Below, one piece after another: positions 1 through 11,882 of a stretch of 64,000 nt of DNA. Position 1 is the first letter of the stretch, and the number at the start of each line of letters is the position of its first letter. A program made the translations under genes and the position numbers. The stretch comes from Paraphaeosphaeria minitans (Eukaryota > Ascomycota > Dothideomycetes > Pleosporales > Didymosphaeriaceae), in the NCBI GenBank assembly GCA_015832175.1, contig WJXW01000011.1:1054001-1118000 (forward strand). Reading direction: 5' to 3'. Below the pieces are notes generated by a model. The model saw nothing but the letters and a program-made list of their open reading frames with translations. It was not told the origin of the DNA and did no database searches.

Positions 1-834
1 ATCGAGGAGCTGGGCGGCAAGGTGGCCCCGAAGCTGAATTGGTCTGCACCCAAGGACGCGACGTGGATCGCAGCAACCAACAGCATGGAGTGCCGGACAC
101 CAAACGACATCTACCTGCTGCTCAAGTCGAGCGACTTCATCACACACGACCTCCAGCACGCCTTCGACGATACCACAGATGGCGACACAGCGACGGAAGG
201 CGCTGCAGCCATTGCGTACCATCTTGTGCTTCGAAAATGGATCATCCTCAACCCCTCGGTCGAGTTCCGGTGCTTCGTGCGCAATCGCAAGCTGATCGCC
301 ATCTGCCAGCGCGACCTGAACCATTTCGACTTTCTCTTCACGATGGACGACAAATTGCGACAGACGATTCAAGAGTTCTTTGATGTGCGACTACGCGACA
401 CTTTCTCAGACCCCAACTTCACGTTCGATGTCTACATACCGCCGCCACATGATCGTGTCTGGCTGGTGGACTTCAACCCATGGGCCCTACGGACTGATCC
501 GCTCCTTTTCAGCTGGATGGAGCTGCTGACCTTGGAGGAGCCGTTGCTTCCGGAGGCAGAAGACGCTTCGCATAAGGACCCGGAAGATGAGGAGGCAGAC
601 GAGGTGGTTGAGCTGTGGCAACCCGAATTCCGTCTGATACGCAGAGACGACCCCGAAGCATATGGCTTCTCGACGCCACAATACAGCGCACACAAGCTGC
701 CCAGGGATGTGGTGGACGCAAGCAGGGGAGGTGAGGGCATGATGCGGGAGTTTGCAGATCAGTGGAAGGAGGCACAGCGGTTAGCAGAGCAGCAAGCAAA
801 CGAGGAGAGCGAAGATGATCAGCGCATCGTTTGA
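1..834 (+). CDS. CDC123: Cell division cycle protein 123 (D123 family), 5'-truncated by the window edge
   Basis: The frame is open from base 1 to a TGA at 832-834, giving 277 visible residues; the N-terminus lies outside the window. Conserved D123 blocks are visible: [13 protein letters not shown] near the left edge, [19 protein letters not shown] in the middle, and the family signature VWLVDFNPW near residue 155, followed by an acidic, low-conservation tail. Cdc123 is an ATP-grasp-fold cytosolic chaperone that promotes assembly of the eIF2 heterotrimer and so translation initiation. No intron is needed in the visible part. The next gene, COG1, starts 194 bp downstream on the same strand. A GTG at 22 is in frame but is an internal valine, not a start. 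Confidence 0.93.
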   Translation: MEELGGKVAPKLNWSAPKDATWIAATNSMECRTPNDIYLLLKSSDFITHDLQHAFDDTTDGDTATEGAAAIAYHLVLRKWIILNPSVEFRCFVRNRKLIAICQRDLNHFDFLFTMDDKLRQTIQEFFDVRLRDTFSDPNFTFDVYIPPPHDRVWLVDFNPWALRTDPLLFSWMELLTLEEPLLPEAEDASHKDPEDEEADEVVELWQPEFRLIRRDDPEAYGFSTPQYSAHKLPRDVVDASRGGEGMMREFADQWKEAQRLAEQQANEESEDDQRIV

Positions 835-1027
835 ACTAGAACACAATACATTTCCACGCACGCTGTTCGCAAGATGAAGTACAGTATGTGAAAGTGAAAC
901 CGTAGTAGTAGTAGTAGAGGAAGGTGACTAAGCTCGGCTACTAGCTCCGCCGAGCTGTGTGAACCTCCGCGTGTCGACATGGCCCCTCCCAAGTCGCATT
1001 GCATTGCGGCAGGTTGCTTTCACAGAC

Positions 1028-3541
1028 ATGACGGCCGAAGCGCCGGATCCACGGACCTTCACAGGCTGGGAGGATGCGTTTCAGTACCCCATCCCCGTGG
1101 TCCGCAAGCTGGAGCAGCAGCTGCGCTCCAATGCCGATGAGAATCGCGAGAAGCTGCGGTCGCTCGTGGGGTAAGGCATGCACCGAGTTGTTCCATGTGC
1201 CCAAGAGCCTTGCTGACGGGTGCTGTGTAGTGCGAGCTATCGTAACCTCCTCGATACAGCTGAGACGATAATTGACATGGAGGTCCGCATGGAGCACGTC
1301 GAGGGCAAGCTGGCACGTGTCGGGCACAACTGCAACTCGACAACGCTGGGCCGGATTACAAGCAGCGCGGTCAGGCTGGATTCGTACATTCGCAGTCGCG
1401 GTTAGCATCCCGTACCGCACACGAGGGCAAGCATGTTGACCGAGACAGACCAGGAGCGCTATACCTTCGCCTCGCAGCTCGCCGTCCTGCGCAGCTCGCC
1501 CGTGGTCATGACACGCCTGATGAAGAGCGAAGCATCCTACCTTCTCATCGCAAAAGTGCTAGTCATATCGCGACTCCTGCACAAAGCCTTGTCGCAGTCC
1601 GCCTGCAAACCTCCCCTCGTGGACCAGCTTTGGGAGCGCCTGCTGTCGGCGCGCCGCAGATTGATAAAGCGGATTGAGAAACGCATGGCCACTTGTGAGG
1701 GCGACCACGCAGATCTGGTGGAGAGCATGTGCGCTTACGCCCTCATAACGAGCTCGACGCCTACAGATGTTCTGCACCATTTCCACAAGATTCGATTGGA
1801 GAATAGTGTCAAGCTACTCCAGCAAGGCAGTGATGAACTAGCGAAGCATGGTACCAGTGCGTTGCAATTGTGCATACAGACGTGTCTGGACACGCAGACA
1901 ATCTTCCCGCGACGGCTAGCAGAGTCGCTAGCCAAACTCAAGGCGCATCCCTTGATCCAAGATCCCGATGTCCGTCTTTTATACGAGCTGAATTTGGACA
2001 TACACGACCGCTGGATGGGCGAGGAGGCACGCCACTACACGCCCTGGCCGCGCCACGACGAGCTCCAGCGAGCTGACGCCGAGCGCATACTTCACCAATG
2101 GTCCCGGCAAGCTGTATCCGCTTTCCTGAAAGGGACCAAAGACGCATTGGAGAACGAGACGCGGATGAAGGAAGTCTCGTCACTACGGCAGGATCTCATA
2201 GAAACATGGATCATGTCCGGTTCGCGTATGGCGGGTGTCAAGTCTGCTAACGTATTGAATGATCTGCGCGACACTATGAACAACCACCTCGAAGGCATTG
2301 TTCGGCTCCGCTCCCAGACCCTTAAGACTGTGGTGATCGGGTTGTCCAATGTACTTAGCTCACCCACGCTTACACAGTCGCCTGGTCTCTCCCTTTGGGG
2401 CACATACCCCAAGTCAGCGGATATATCGAACGGCGCGCGAGCATTCAAGTCCACACTCGTCAACATTCATCAAGGCTGCGACAACTCAGTGGTGGGCATT
2501 GTCTCTGCATTCGACGCTTGGGCAGACTCTATCCTCGAAGTAAAGAGCATCGTGAAGTCGATGAAAGAAGCGCGATGGGATGACACATTTGCGGACGACG
2601 TTGATGACTTGGACGACAACGATCTAGACGATTCAAAACAAACGTTACTCAGCGACGACGATCCGCGGCTGCTCGAAGAAGCCACGCAAGAAGCACTCGT
2701 CCATGCGCTGCAGAACCTGGGCAAAGGCTTTGGCCAAATCATCACGCAGGTGACGGAAGATGAGGGTGAAATCGATGTGCTGAAAATATCTTTGGTACTG
2801 AGGGTCATGCGGGAAATTGGGGAGCGGATTCCCAAGCTCAAACTGCAGGATCGGGCGACGCTGCTGGCTACGCCGTTTACGCCTGCTCTACTAAAGCCCT
2901 TGCACAAGGTCCTAGCTTCGCACGTGGCCCATCCGTCCTTGGATGCATATGTCAAGGCGCTCAATACTGGACTGAAGTCCAAAACAAATAGTCATATCCT
3001 TTGGGAAGGTAACCCTGCGTTACCAGCGCAACCCTCGCCCAGCGCAGTCCGGTATCTGCAAAGCATGACGAGGGCCATGTCAGTATATGGGAACGATTTG
3101 TGGGCGCCGCTGGCTGTAGAGGAAATCAAACGCAGTGCTATTCAGTCAGTTTCAGCGCCCCTGAAAGCCAACCTGGACGCGATCAAGCAACTCGGCGTAG
3201 CCCCGGCTGAGGGCCACAAGATTGAGAAGATCAATGGTGACGGCACTGGTGCTGGCGAGCAGAAAGAGGACACTGATGCAGAGAAACCGGTGAATGGCGA
3301 GAAAGTAGACGACACAGCTGCTGCAACCGAATTTCGAGACCGCAAGTTCAAACAAGCCGTCTTCGACATGTTGTACATCCAGCGTTTCATTGGAAACCCG
3401 CACCATTCCCTCGACGTCATCGATGAGATTGTCAATGGCATTGACAAGGCCGCTCTGGACGAGAACAGCAGAGCCAGACTCAAGAAGAGCGCTGCAGATT
3501 ACGCGAAGAAAACATATTTGCTTTTTTCACTCTTGGCATAG
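1028..3541 (+). CDS. COG1: Conserved oligomeric Golgi complex subunit 1 (COG1)
   Basis: Three exons, 1028-1170, 1231-1400 and 1449-3541, give 801 residues. Intron 1 (60 bp) is GTAAGG...TGTGTAG. Intron 2 (48 bp) is GTTAGC...GACAG and removes an in-frame TAG; the join reads IRSRDQERYTFASQL, the pattern I expect for fungal COG1. The N-terminal part has the family block GASYRNLLDTAETI followed by EVRMEHVEGKL, a helical region typical of Vps51/COG1-like tethering subunits. Later there is YLLIAKVLVISRLLHKAL and an acidic linker (about residues 484-514). COG1 belongs to lobe A of the COG complex, which tethers retrograde vesicles at the Golgi. A Lys/Glu/Asp-rich variable stretch lies near residue 700. 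The role is assigned from family resemblance; the exon model is read from sequence. Confidence 0.9.
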
Positions 3542-4818
3542 CATATCATAGCATGGCATAGATACCCACGGTGCGATGGAAGAATTCAATACGTTGTTAC
3601 TTGATAGTTCATGCAGCAATGGCTGACAAAGCTACATACGGAGCCGACTGCGGATCTATCGAAGAGATACTCAACAGCAGCGTGCAGCGGCAGTCTATCA
3701 AGGAGATACTAAGATCAGTCTAGAGACAAGGCAGCTTTTGAAGCTGGGTGTGATTATATGACATGCGTCCTGGACAGCAGCGCCCGAGGCGCTACAAGGG
3801 AGGTTGGAGGAGAATACAAAGCCCGGGCGGAGGATGCGAAGATCCATCCCAGGGCCGAACCCGATACATTCGTCTATCATTCGAAATAGGATGACCAGAC
3901 GCATCATATAGGAGAGAAACATCGAAGTCAGCCGCCAGCCGGTCAGGTTGTTCCTTCCCTGAGCTGCTACCCCCACGATCCTTCTCATCTGTGATCCACC
4001 ATCCGTCGCCATCGTCCTTTCGTAATCCTTACAACCTTGGGGCCTGCGGATCCTTTTCCACTGCCGCTGTGCTTCTATCACGGTCCTATATCCGCTGTCA
4101 TCGTGCTTCTATCACAGTTCAATGTCCGCCGTCGTGCTTCAATCACAGTTCAACGTCCGCCGCCGTCGCTCTTCCGTCTGTCATCCCGGCGCTCTCAAGC
4201 TGATTGCGACAGTGGCTGTTTCCTTCGTTGCTGCTCTCCTCGTCCTCTTCCATCAACAAGTTCCCAACCAACGACGGATCATACAGTGAAGGGCAAGTGT
4301 AAAGACTTGGGCGCCGCATTGCTCAGCCTAGGTTAAGTCAGCGTACTCGGTTTCTGCCCGGAGCTACGTGCATCCTCCGCGACGTGATCCGGCTTTCGCT
4401 CTTTTTTGGCAGCCCACCCCCTTCCGTGGTGCCTGTAAAGATTCAAGTACATTGTGCTACCACAAGATCGCTAATGTGCGGGCTAATTGTAAAAAGTGCA
4501 GGATACCTTTGTCCTCCAGAGCTTTGCATAATCTTCCCATAGGAGACTCTGTCGCAAGATGTAAACCCGCATTCGAAGACCGTCAATGTACACAAATCAG
4601 CGTCTTGATCTGCAGCGTGGAGGCCGTGGAGGCGCAAGGTGTCGTGGTGCCTAAACTCTCGAGTCCAGTATAATTTTGTATCCAGGATTTACCGGTGGCG
4701 GAATCCTCATTGATTAGTACTATCTTCGGATATTCATACAAGCCAGGTTGAATTTGTTTGATGCTCCTTTCTTCCCTCTCCACGTAAAGTACCCATCTTA
4801 CACATTACAAAAACCCCC
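3542..4818. other. Intergenic, no supported gene
   Basis: This 1.3-kb stretch contains only short overlapping frames with no recognisable domain on either strand. It includes one small tandem repeat, listed separately, and pyrimidine-rich tracts. It is the 3' flank of COG1 and the 3' flank of the converging GNAT pseudogene. Confidence 0.6.
4066..4164. repeat. Degenerate ~31-bp tandem repeat, three units
   Basis: Three successive units share the core GTGCTTCWATCACRGTTC followed by a CCGCYGTC-like end; the last two units differ at only a few bases. The repeat lies in a non-coding stretch. Confidence 0.7.
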
Positions 4819-5469
4819 TCACTTCCCCCTTCCTTCAAATCGACCTCCAGCAGCCTGCACAAACCCATACCCCTTATGTATCGGTCTCCCCATAATACCA
4901 GCTTCTAGATACGCCGGCACGCCCCCCTTATCCGCCTGCTCGATCCCCCATCTGATCAACATCCCCGCGGCGCCCTTCCCGCGATGCTCCGGATGCGTCA
5001 CCATATGCATCAGCACCCAGAACGGCTCACCTGCGACCATCCATGCGCTCCGTGCCGCATCACGTGCAATAAGAATGTGGTTGTGCAGCGCGATGTTGAA
5101 CCCCTTTGGCACGACATCAGCCGTGGCATCGTCGTGAGTCTCCTAGTGGATGTCTCGGTCGAAGTCGTAGCCGGTGGGATAGTAGTACCAGCGTGCTACA
5201 GTATGCTGATGATATCTCCGCCGTTCTCGCTTGCAGGGTCGCGCTCGACCACTTTCCTATACCGTACTGTGGGGTCGCCTAGGAAGCGGGCGCGCTGCTT
5301 GTCGAAGTGGAAGGCGAGGCGGGCGGAGGCTTCTTCTTGCGTGGTGACGGGGCAGCAGAGTGGGGTTGGGGGCCCGACGAGGTCTGCACGGGGGGGGACC
5401 GGAGAGGGCGTGGGAGATTAAGATGGAGAAGTCTGAAAGTTCGAGGGGTTCGAGGTGCAGCGTGGACAT
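4819..5469 (-). pseudogene. Broken GNAT N-acetyltransferase gene
   Basis: The C-terminal half (ATG-capable frame from 5112 to 4819) is a clear GNAT core: VTHPEHRGKGAAGMLIRWG is the acetyl-CoA-binding motif A (R/Q-x-x-G-x-G/A) and PIHKGYGF is motif B. The N-terminal half is readable upstream but only in other frames: an ATG at 5469 opens MSTLHLEPLELSDFSIL, a shift is needed at the C-run near 5391-5398, the next frame carries LAFHFDKQRARFLGDPT, a second shift is needed near 5200, and a third segment containing YYYPTGYDFDRDIH is cut by an in-frame TAG before joining the GNAT core. Two frameshifts plus a stop make an intron explanation unlikely. The original was probably a cytosolic acyltransferase of about 215 residues. 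Substrate unknown. Confidence 0.75.
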
Positions 5470-5905
5470 GGTGTAGTTGGGATGGATAACGCACAGTACA
5501 ACATTTCAACAATCATCAAGACAGTCCTTTATCCGTGAGTCCTGGCGGAAAGATGTGAGTCAGTCACTTCAGCGCAGTCATACAATCTGACTCATTCTAG
5601 TGGACGGTGTTGTCGGGTGAGTACGGCAACTTCCAGGCTTTTATATATATTACACCCACTCGTCTTCATCCGTGGGTGATCATGGAAAATGGTGGCCCTT
5701 CATCTGAAGTAAACCATCGGACTTGAGATATGTTCACCTCAGGGGCATGCGCAGGGCAGCTCACCTGTAGCTACGAAGCCAGGGACAAGAACAATACGAA
5801 CATTTGATTTCATGTTGTAGTCTCGCTACATGGGGTATCGTGCGTGTGTACACTATGCTATATCCTCTATCAAACCGTGGAAAAAAAAAACTCCCTACCT
5901 CCTCC
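5470..5905. other. Intergenic, no supported gene
   Basis: It separates the GNAT pseudogene start from the 3' end of the p-aminobenzoate synthase gene. It contains a short TATATATATT tract at about 5643 and an A-run at 5880-5890. No coding signal was recognised. Confidence 0.55.
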
Positions 5906-8698
5906 CTACCTCCCTCTAACGGACCCATCCGATGTTCTTACTACTCCGGATAACAACCCGGCCTGGAAATCCTGCAACGTCCTGAGGAGCAAAGGTGCTG
6001 ACGGGAGAACGCTCTCTTCTCCATCGTCGGGTTCCTCGACCTCCATGAGCCTACTCCATATGCCCCTCAGGTCTGTCTCCTTCTCCACCTCTTCGATTCC
6101 GCTATCTTCCTCAAAGGCTGCTGCTGTACTTGAGAACTTGGCCAGCATCTCATCGTACTCGCTTTGCGGGTCGCTGAGCGCAGTAACGGCTCCACCGGCG
6201 CCGATGCTCCAGACATCTTCGACAGCGGAGGCTGAACTGGGAGCGTCGATCTTTACAGCGGTACGAATGATGACATTAAAGTCACCTCCACCGCCGATGT
6301 CGAGGTATCCTAGCACGCCCGAGTATATGCCGCGGCGTTGGCCGTTTTCGAGGTCTCTGAGCAGTTCACAAGAACGTTTCTTGGGTGCACCGGTCATGCT
6401 GCCTGCTGGTAGCGACTGTGAGAATGCGTCGAAGCCAAGCATTTGTTCTGAATTCCCATCATGCGAGGTTGATGCAGAGAAAGAATCTTTGTTGTCCATC
6501 CATGAATCATCTGGCGTCTGCAAAGATCGGCTAGCGGCAGAGGATGGGCTACCTTCGACGACAGAGACGAGCTGCCAGACTGTTTCGTACTCTTCGACCT
6601 GCATTAGTTGACTCACGTGCACGTTACCTGCGCCGTATACGCCGTGGAGCTGATGTCGTACAAGGTCAACAATCATTAAATTCTCAGCGCGCTCTTTGGG
6701 TGCGGAAAGGATATTATGTGCGTCAGCTGCCGTGAGACCCAGAGCTTTCGACACCGTTCCTTTGATTGGACGACACTGCGCCGTCTGCTGGCGATCCCAG
6801 CTGATATAGCGTTCGGGCGATGAACTCAAGATGTGTACATTGTGAAGGCGCATGTACGCACTGAAAGGTGCGGTGTTTCGGGCAGTGAGACGCTTGTAGA
6901 GTTTCCACGAGAGCTCGTTGTCCTCGGGGTTTGAGAGGCGGCAGATGCGGGGTCGACGGGCGCGAATTTCGTTTGTGTTCGTGAGGCAGAGTTCGTAGCT
7001 TTGACCTGCGTACAAAATGCAGGTTGAGTATGCGTATTGTCTGAGGTATTAGTGGATTTACTCACCATCTGCGATATAGTTTTGACATGATACAATAGAG
7101 GCGCAGTAGTCCTCCTTACGGACGACTGATCTTGCACAAGAAGCGAGGTAGGTGCTCAGTGTCGTGTCCTGATGCTCAAAAGGGTTTGACCTGGGCAGCG
7201 GTGTTGTGTTTGGAGTTGACTCCAAGCTCTTCCTACCCACAGCATCGTACAGCTTCTCCAAAGACTCGCAGACCCAAGATTGATCGTCTGTGCAGCGTAT
7301 ACTTTGGACGTATAGCTTTTTCAGCTGATGGTCTATCACAATGCTTCGCGTGATGTAAGCGAAGCAGATGTCTGGGCATTCAACTTCTTGCTTCGAGGGA
7401 ACGTTGATTGTCTCCAATCCTGCTTCGTATGATGCGTAGCCCATGAAACCGCCCCAGAATGGTGCCCAGGTTGTCGACTTTGGCTTCTGCCCAAGCATGT
7501 TTCTCAGGTGTGCCATAACGCCCCTGACCCATTGCCAGGGGTCTTGGGTATGCCATATCTGCACTACTTGGTCATAGCCATCCCTGAGCTCCATGACGTG
7601 CTTTTGAGTGTAGTAGTGCAGACGCATCGTTTCGCCAGGGATAATCAGCCCGATGATGCTATGGCGGCCGGTGCCTGCGTCCATCGGACGTAGGTCACGG
7701 TGTAGGCCCGACTCAAGCACTATTGCTTCGCCACGAGGACTGTCAAAGAGCTCTACAACATCCGCTACGGTCAATCGTCCACTTCCCGTCGTAGTGCATT
7801 GTACATCAAGGACTGTTGCTTGGGGTGTTTCGTTTCCGTGTATAAGACGCATAGCTAGCGCCTCGGTCGAGGATATTTTAGGCTGCGACGTCTTTTCACT
7901 TGCGATGCTTTGGTTCATCCTGGTACTGGGAAGTGTTGTGAAGTCGCGTTTGCTGTTCCACGAGGTAGCTTCGGACCACCAATTCCTGATGATTCGGACG
8001 CCCTCAGCATTTGTGCAGACAGACTCAGGGTGAAATTGTACGCCCCAAAACGGCTTGGTGATGTGTCTTGCAGCCATCAAGATAGCCCCATTTCGCTTGT
8101 TTCCGAAATCCCAAGCCAGTGGCTGGAGTTCCGGACAGGCCTCGGTTGGCTCCCACAGTTCGGCAGGATACCGTACAGATTTCTTAGTCTGTATTCGGTG
8201 TTGCAGCTCAACATGCAACGAATGGTACTGAGTGGCGTACAGCTGCTTGGTGCCGCTGAATATGGATGAACCGTTGTTCAGGACATTGGCAACCAACCCA
8301 TGGCGTGGCTCTGTAAGCTTCTCAATGCTGGCACCGAAGGCTAAGCACATGGACTGGAAACCCAGGCATATCCCGAAGACGGGTATCATTTGGTCATTTT
8401 GAAGTTTCCACAACACGCTCATCCAGCCTACGTCTTCGTCACACGTGGCTGAACCAGGCCCAGGTCCCGCGATGACACCGTCAAAGGTTTTGGCAAAATC
8501 CATGAATGCTGCAGGGGTAGCAGCGTGTGCCTTCGCTGCCTTTGGGACGGTCCAAGCATCCGGGTCGCTGTCGATGTAGCATTTCACTATTTCTGCATCG
8601 ATGCTTTGCTCGACTTGGGCAATGATGTTGTTCGAGAAGGAGTCGTACGCGTCCAGGTACAGGATCCTGGGGCGCCTCGTTCGGAGGACCGGGGCCAT
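5906..8698 (-). CDS. Aminodeoxychorismate (p-aminobenzoate) synthase, fused PabA-PabB type
   Basis: Two exons (8698-7066 and 7005-5906) separated by a 60-bp intron with GTGAGT donor and CGCAG acceptor; 910 residues. Residues about 10-240 form a class I glutamine amidotransferase: nucleophile Cys111 in GICLGFQSM, with His223 and Glu225 in VQFHPESV. The C-terminal part is the chorismate-binding synthase domain, with PIKGTV (about 624), VDLVRHQL and SLPAGSMTGAPKKRSCEL (about 742). The intron join restores YIADGQSYELCLTN. The enzyme converts chorismate and glutamine to 4-amino-4-deoxychorismate for folate synthesis; it is cytosolic in fungi. An insert of about 40 residues, rich in Ser/Asp, lies before SLPAG. 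All catalytic motifs appear intact. Confidence 0.95.
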
Positions 8699-9237
8699 CC
8701 TTGATGCACCAATCGGGCAGGTTTGGCGATGCTAACTGTGGAAGGTGGCGATTTTGCGTTGCAAGGCGGACGGATCGAAGAAGGTAACTGCCAGAGGGAC
8801 AACAGGATGCAGACTGAGGCGAAGAAGATTTTGGTTGATATCGTGAACGGTGTCGGGCAGCATGCGTAGGGCTGAGACCCTGAACCAAGGTGCCGAAACA
8901 ATGAAGGTGAGGCTGCAAGGCAGGCCAGTTCAAGGAGAGGAGGGGGGTATGGAAGCCACGCGCAAGAGTGAAAGGCCCAGACACGAAGCACAGCAGCAAG
9001 GTCGCAGTAAGAGCAGGTAAGATGACTGTTTCTCGGTGCGCGACCTGAGTCCTTATCACCACAGTCGTATGTCATGCAGGGTCCAAATGGGCCTTACCTA
9101 ATGCGGCATAGTCACGCCAAGGAGACAGCATCAAAGACCACGGCACGTCCTGTGCGCCCCGCCGCAGACCACGAGCGAAATTCAGGGTTCAGATCCCCCT
9201 CCGGTCGCACCAGCTCTGCCCAATTCGGGTTGTGCCC
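8699..9237. other. Upstream region of the PABA synthase gene and 3' flank of the MFS gene
   Basis: Short frames here are shadows without recognisable domains. As both neighbours read leftward, this stretch should carry the promoter and 5' leader of the PABA synthase gene. No specific binding site could be named. Confidence 0.5.
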
Positions 9238-10884
9238 TCAAAGCCGGTTGGACCCCAGCGGCTCGAAGGGGCTCCTCGCCACTCCGTCTTCGGCCCTCGA
9301 AATGATCCTCGTCGCCGACGTGACGCCAGTGTCCGATTCGTCTTCTGGAATGTCTGGGTCTGTTTCAGGGGCTCGGCTGTTGTCTCCAGTCTGCGGCTCC
9401 ACGGCATCTGCCTCTGTTTGTCCCGCCAGACCCGTTTCGGGTGACGGGTGCACTCGCCCTGCGAAGAAAGCCAGCAGCAGCAGATCGTACGTGCCCTTGA
9501 GCGACCCTGCAGCCACAAAGGCCACCCAGAAGTGACCGCGGCCTGCGAGCAGGCCAGTCACCCACGGCCCAGCTGATTGTGAGAGAGTCTTGAAGATGTT
9601 CACCACGCCCATGACTGCAGTGCGCTCCTGCGGCAGGACTACGGTGGACAAGAAGGCCGATCGGGGCGCTTGATCCATACTGCTCAGTACTGCTCGTGCT
9701 ACCAGAAGACAAATGGTGAAAGAGAGCTGGGGCGACACGGGAAGCAGAGCCAGGAAGATGGAGCTGGGTAGGTGTGTGGCCACCATGGCTTGTATCAGCC
9801 CTAGGCGTTTCGCCAGGCTTGCTGACCAAATGTTGCCCACTGTAGAAACGAACCTATACGGAAATGTTGGTAAGGCTTGATATTATAGGATCCGCGGCAG
9901 TACGTACCATGTAGCCGACATGATGCCACCCAGTTTGCCCTTTTCCAGTTTGAATTTACGTTCCATGTAGAAGTTGATGAGAGAGAACGGAACCATGCCA
10001 CTTCCTAACGAGTCCAAGAAGAAGAGACTACACAGCTTGAGCAGAGTCCAGCGCGTAGGCTTCGATATCTGGCCGAACACGTCCCACCACCTTGCTTTAT
10101 CCTTAGCAACTGGAGGGAGCGGAGGGCTGTTGTTGTTGTTGTTGTTGTTGTTCCCTCCGAGTCCGTTCAGGAGCGGCTCTCTCTCGTCACCCTCTGCCTG
10201 GCCATCATGAGCACCATGCTCACATCTGCCGCTGAGGAACAACGTCATGATCGCCTTGACGCAGCCAAGACCGGTATATATCCAAAACATGGCCCTATAC
10301 GCATCTAGCTCTGTCCATCCTTCCAAGGCTTGCATTTGGTCCACAGCTACGCCGCCTACAATCAGGCCGGAAGATGTTCCCAGCACTGCCAGGACGACGT
10401 ACCACGTAAAAACGTCGCTTCGCTTCTCTTCGTGAACAAGGTGCGCAAGTGTCGACTCTTCGATCGCCCGGAAAGGTCCAATCTCGTTGCCTGTGGGACT
10501 TATGACCCCGATGATAGCTGCAGAAAGCAATGCAACGTAGTTGCTGGTCAGAGCGAATACGGCGCCTGAAACAGCCATGGATAGCGCCCCAAGTAGGAGA
10601 GTTCTCCTCCGTCCGAGGGCATCCGCAACGAGTGTGAGGAGCAGACTGATGCAGACGTCTCCAAGCAGCGTCAAAGTCATAAAAAGGCCGATCTGCGCGT
10701 CCGAGAAACCCAGCTCTTCAAAGTACAGTGCGAGGATGAGCGCTACAGCGCCGTAGGCCATGAGACGTAAGTATCGTGCTAGGATGATGATGTAAACGTC
10801 CCTCCCGGCGGAACTCATAGTGTGAAGGCCTAGTTCGTTGGCCAGCCATCGCAGCACGCCTGAGATGTTCTTTGTGACAGACAT
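9238..10884 (-). CDS. Major facilitator superfamily transporter
   Basis: Two exons (10884-9908 and 9853-9238) with a 54-bp intron (GTACGT...GTATAG) give 530 residues; the join reads SATWFVSTVGNIW. The MFS family is recognised from the first half, LILALYFEELGFSDAQIG, then the loop 2-3 motif ADALGRRRTLLLGA (G-x-x-x-D-R/GRR type), then SPTGNEIGPFRAIEESTLA. A long central loop holds a run of Asn. About 11-12 hydrophobic spans are visible, and the C-terminal tail is acidic. I start at the ATG at 10884 (MSVTKN) because the conserved WLANELG region begins shortly after; an in-frame ATG at 11046 would add 54 residues of unconvincing composition. Substrate unknown; the fungal relatives I recall are of the same undefined MFS group. 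Confidence 0.85.
10128..10152 (-). repeat. GTT/AAC microsatellite encoding a poly-Asn run
   Basis: A (GTT)n trinucleotide run on the plus strand encodes eight consecutive Asn in the central cytosolic loop of the MFS transporter. Its length is a multiple of three, so slippage keeps the frame. Confidence 0.9.
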
Positions 10885-11882
10885 GCTGTCTTGACAGCAC
10901 AGACTGAGGACAGACGGTGTGGGCTTAGTCGTAAAAGCGATTGGAATCGCTATGTTGCGACAAATGAGACCGTGACAAAGAAAGGACGGGCGTGTTGCAA
11001 ATTCTAATGCGATATCCGGCTTTCGCTCCAAGCAATTTGCCTTCACAGAATCAGGACGTTATCTCTAAATCCGGGCCAAACAAGTGTCGAGCCAGGAGCG
11101 CTGGAAGCAGGGGGTTCAAGAAAGGGTCAGGAAGGGATGTAACTGTATGGGATTGGTGGCTGCCTTAAAAGTATGCAATCGGGCCTACGTCACGAACATG
11201 CTTACCTCATCGGGAAGGTGAGGCAGAGCGCACACAACTTCAGACATGGCCCGTGGGATAAGAAGAGAGTGACAACGTGATATTCACAGCGGCTGACGCC
11301 ACAAACGAGAAGTAGGCGTACACCTTATCCTGTCAACATGCACTCTATTATACGTTTGTGAATTGCATTGGGAGAAGCCAGCATAGATCTTCACAGTGGC
11401 ATCTTAGGGATTCCTACTTTTATTTTTCGCCACTGTGATTAGATATATCGAATACAGAGAGGTCACCGTGAGTAGACACATCGTTGGTAATGTCATGGAT
11501 GTAGAAGGCAACCTGCGCGGAAGCTGATTAGGGAATAAGTGATTTGCAGACCTAAGAAACAACCCAAGAAACACAGAGGAAACACGCCCGTGATCAACAC
11601 AAAATGGCCATGATAGCAGTCTCTTCTACCGTCCAGCCTCGACTCATGTCGGCCACCAGGCCCTAGGATGCAGCAAAATCGCTACCGAGATCCAGAGTAT
11701 TCCAACCAACGGGATATAAACGTGACCTATCCACTCACTCCATCTAAGCCATACAAGGAAGACCGAGGATGATGGACATGAACAGCAGTTTGCTGGGGAG
11801 GAAGATCGTGATCACGAGCATTAGAACCGAGCCGATATAACACCCACGCCGATCTGTGTACGCAACGCCGCACGCCGCCGTT
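10885..11882. other. Intergenic, no supported gene
   Basis: Upstream region of the MFS gene and 3' flank of YPT1 (both read leftward). No domain, tRNA or rRNA was recognised on either strand. Confidence 0.55.

Noticed and set aside
11100..11300. Possible tRNA-like pairing upstream of the MFS gene
   Set aside because: No complete cloverleaf with A and B box spacing could be read on either strand.
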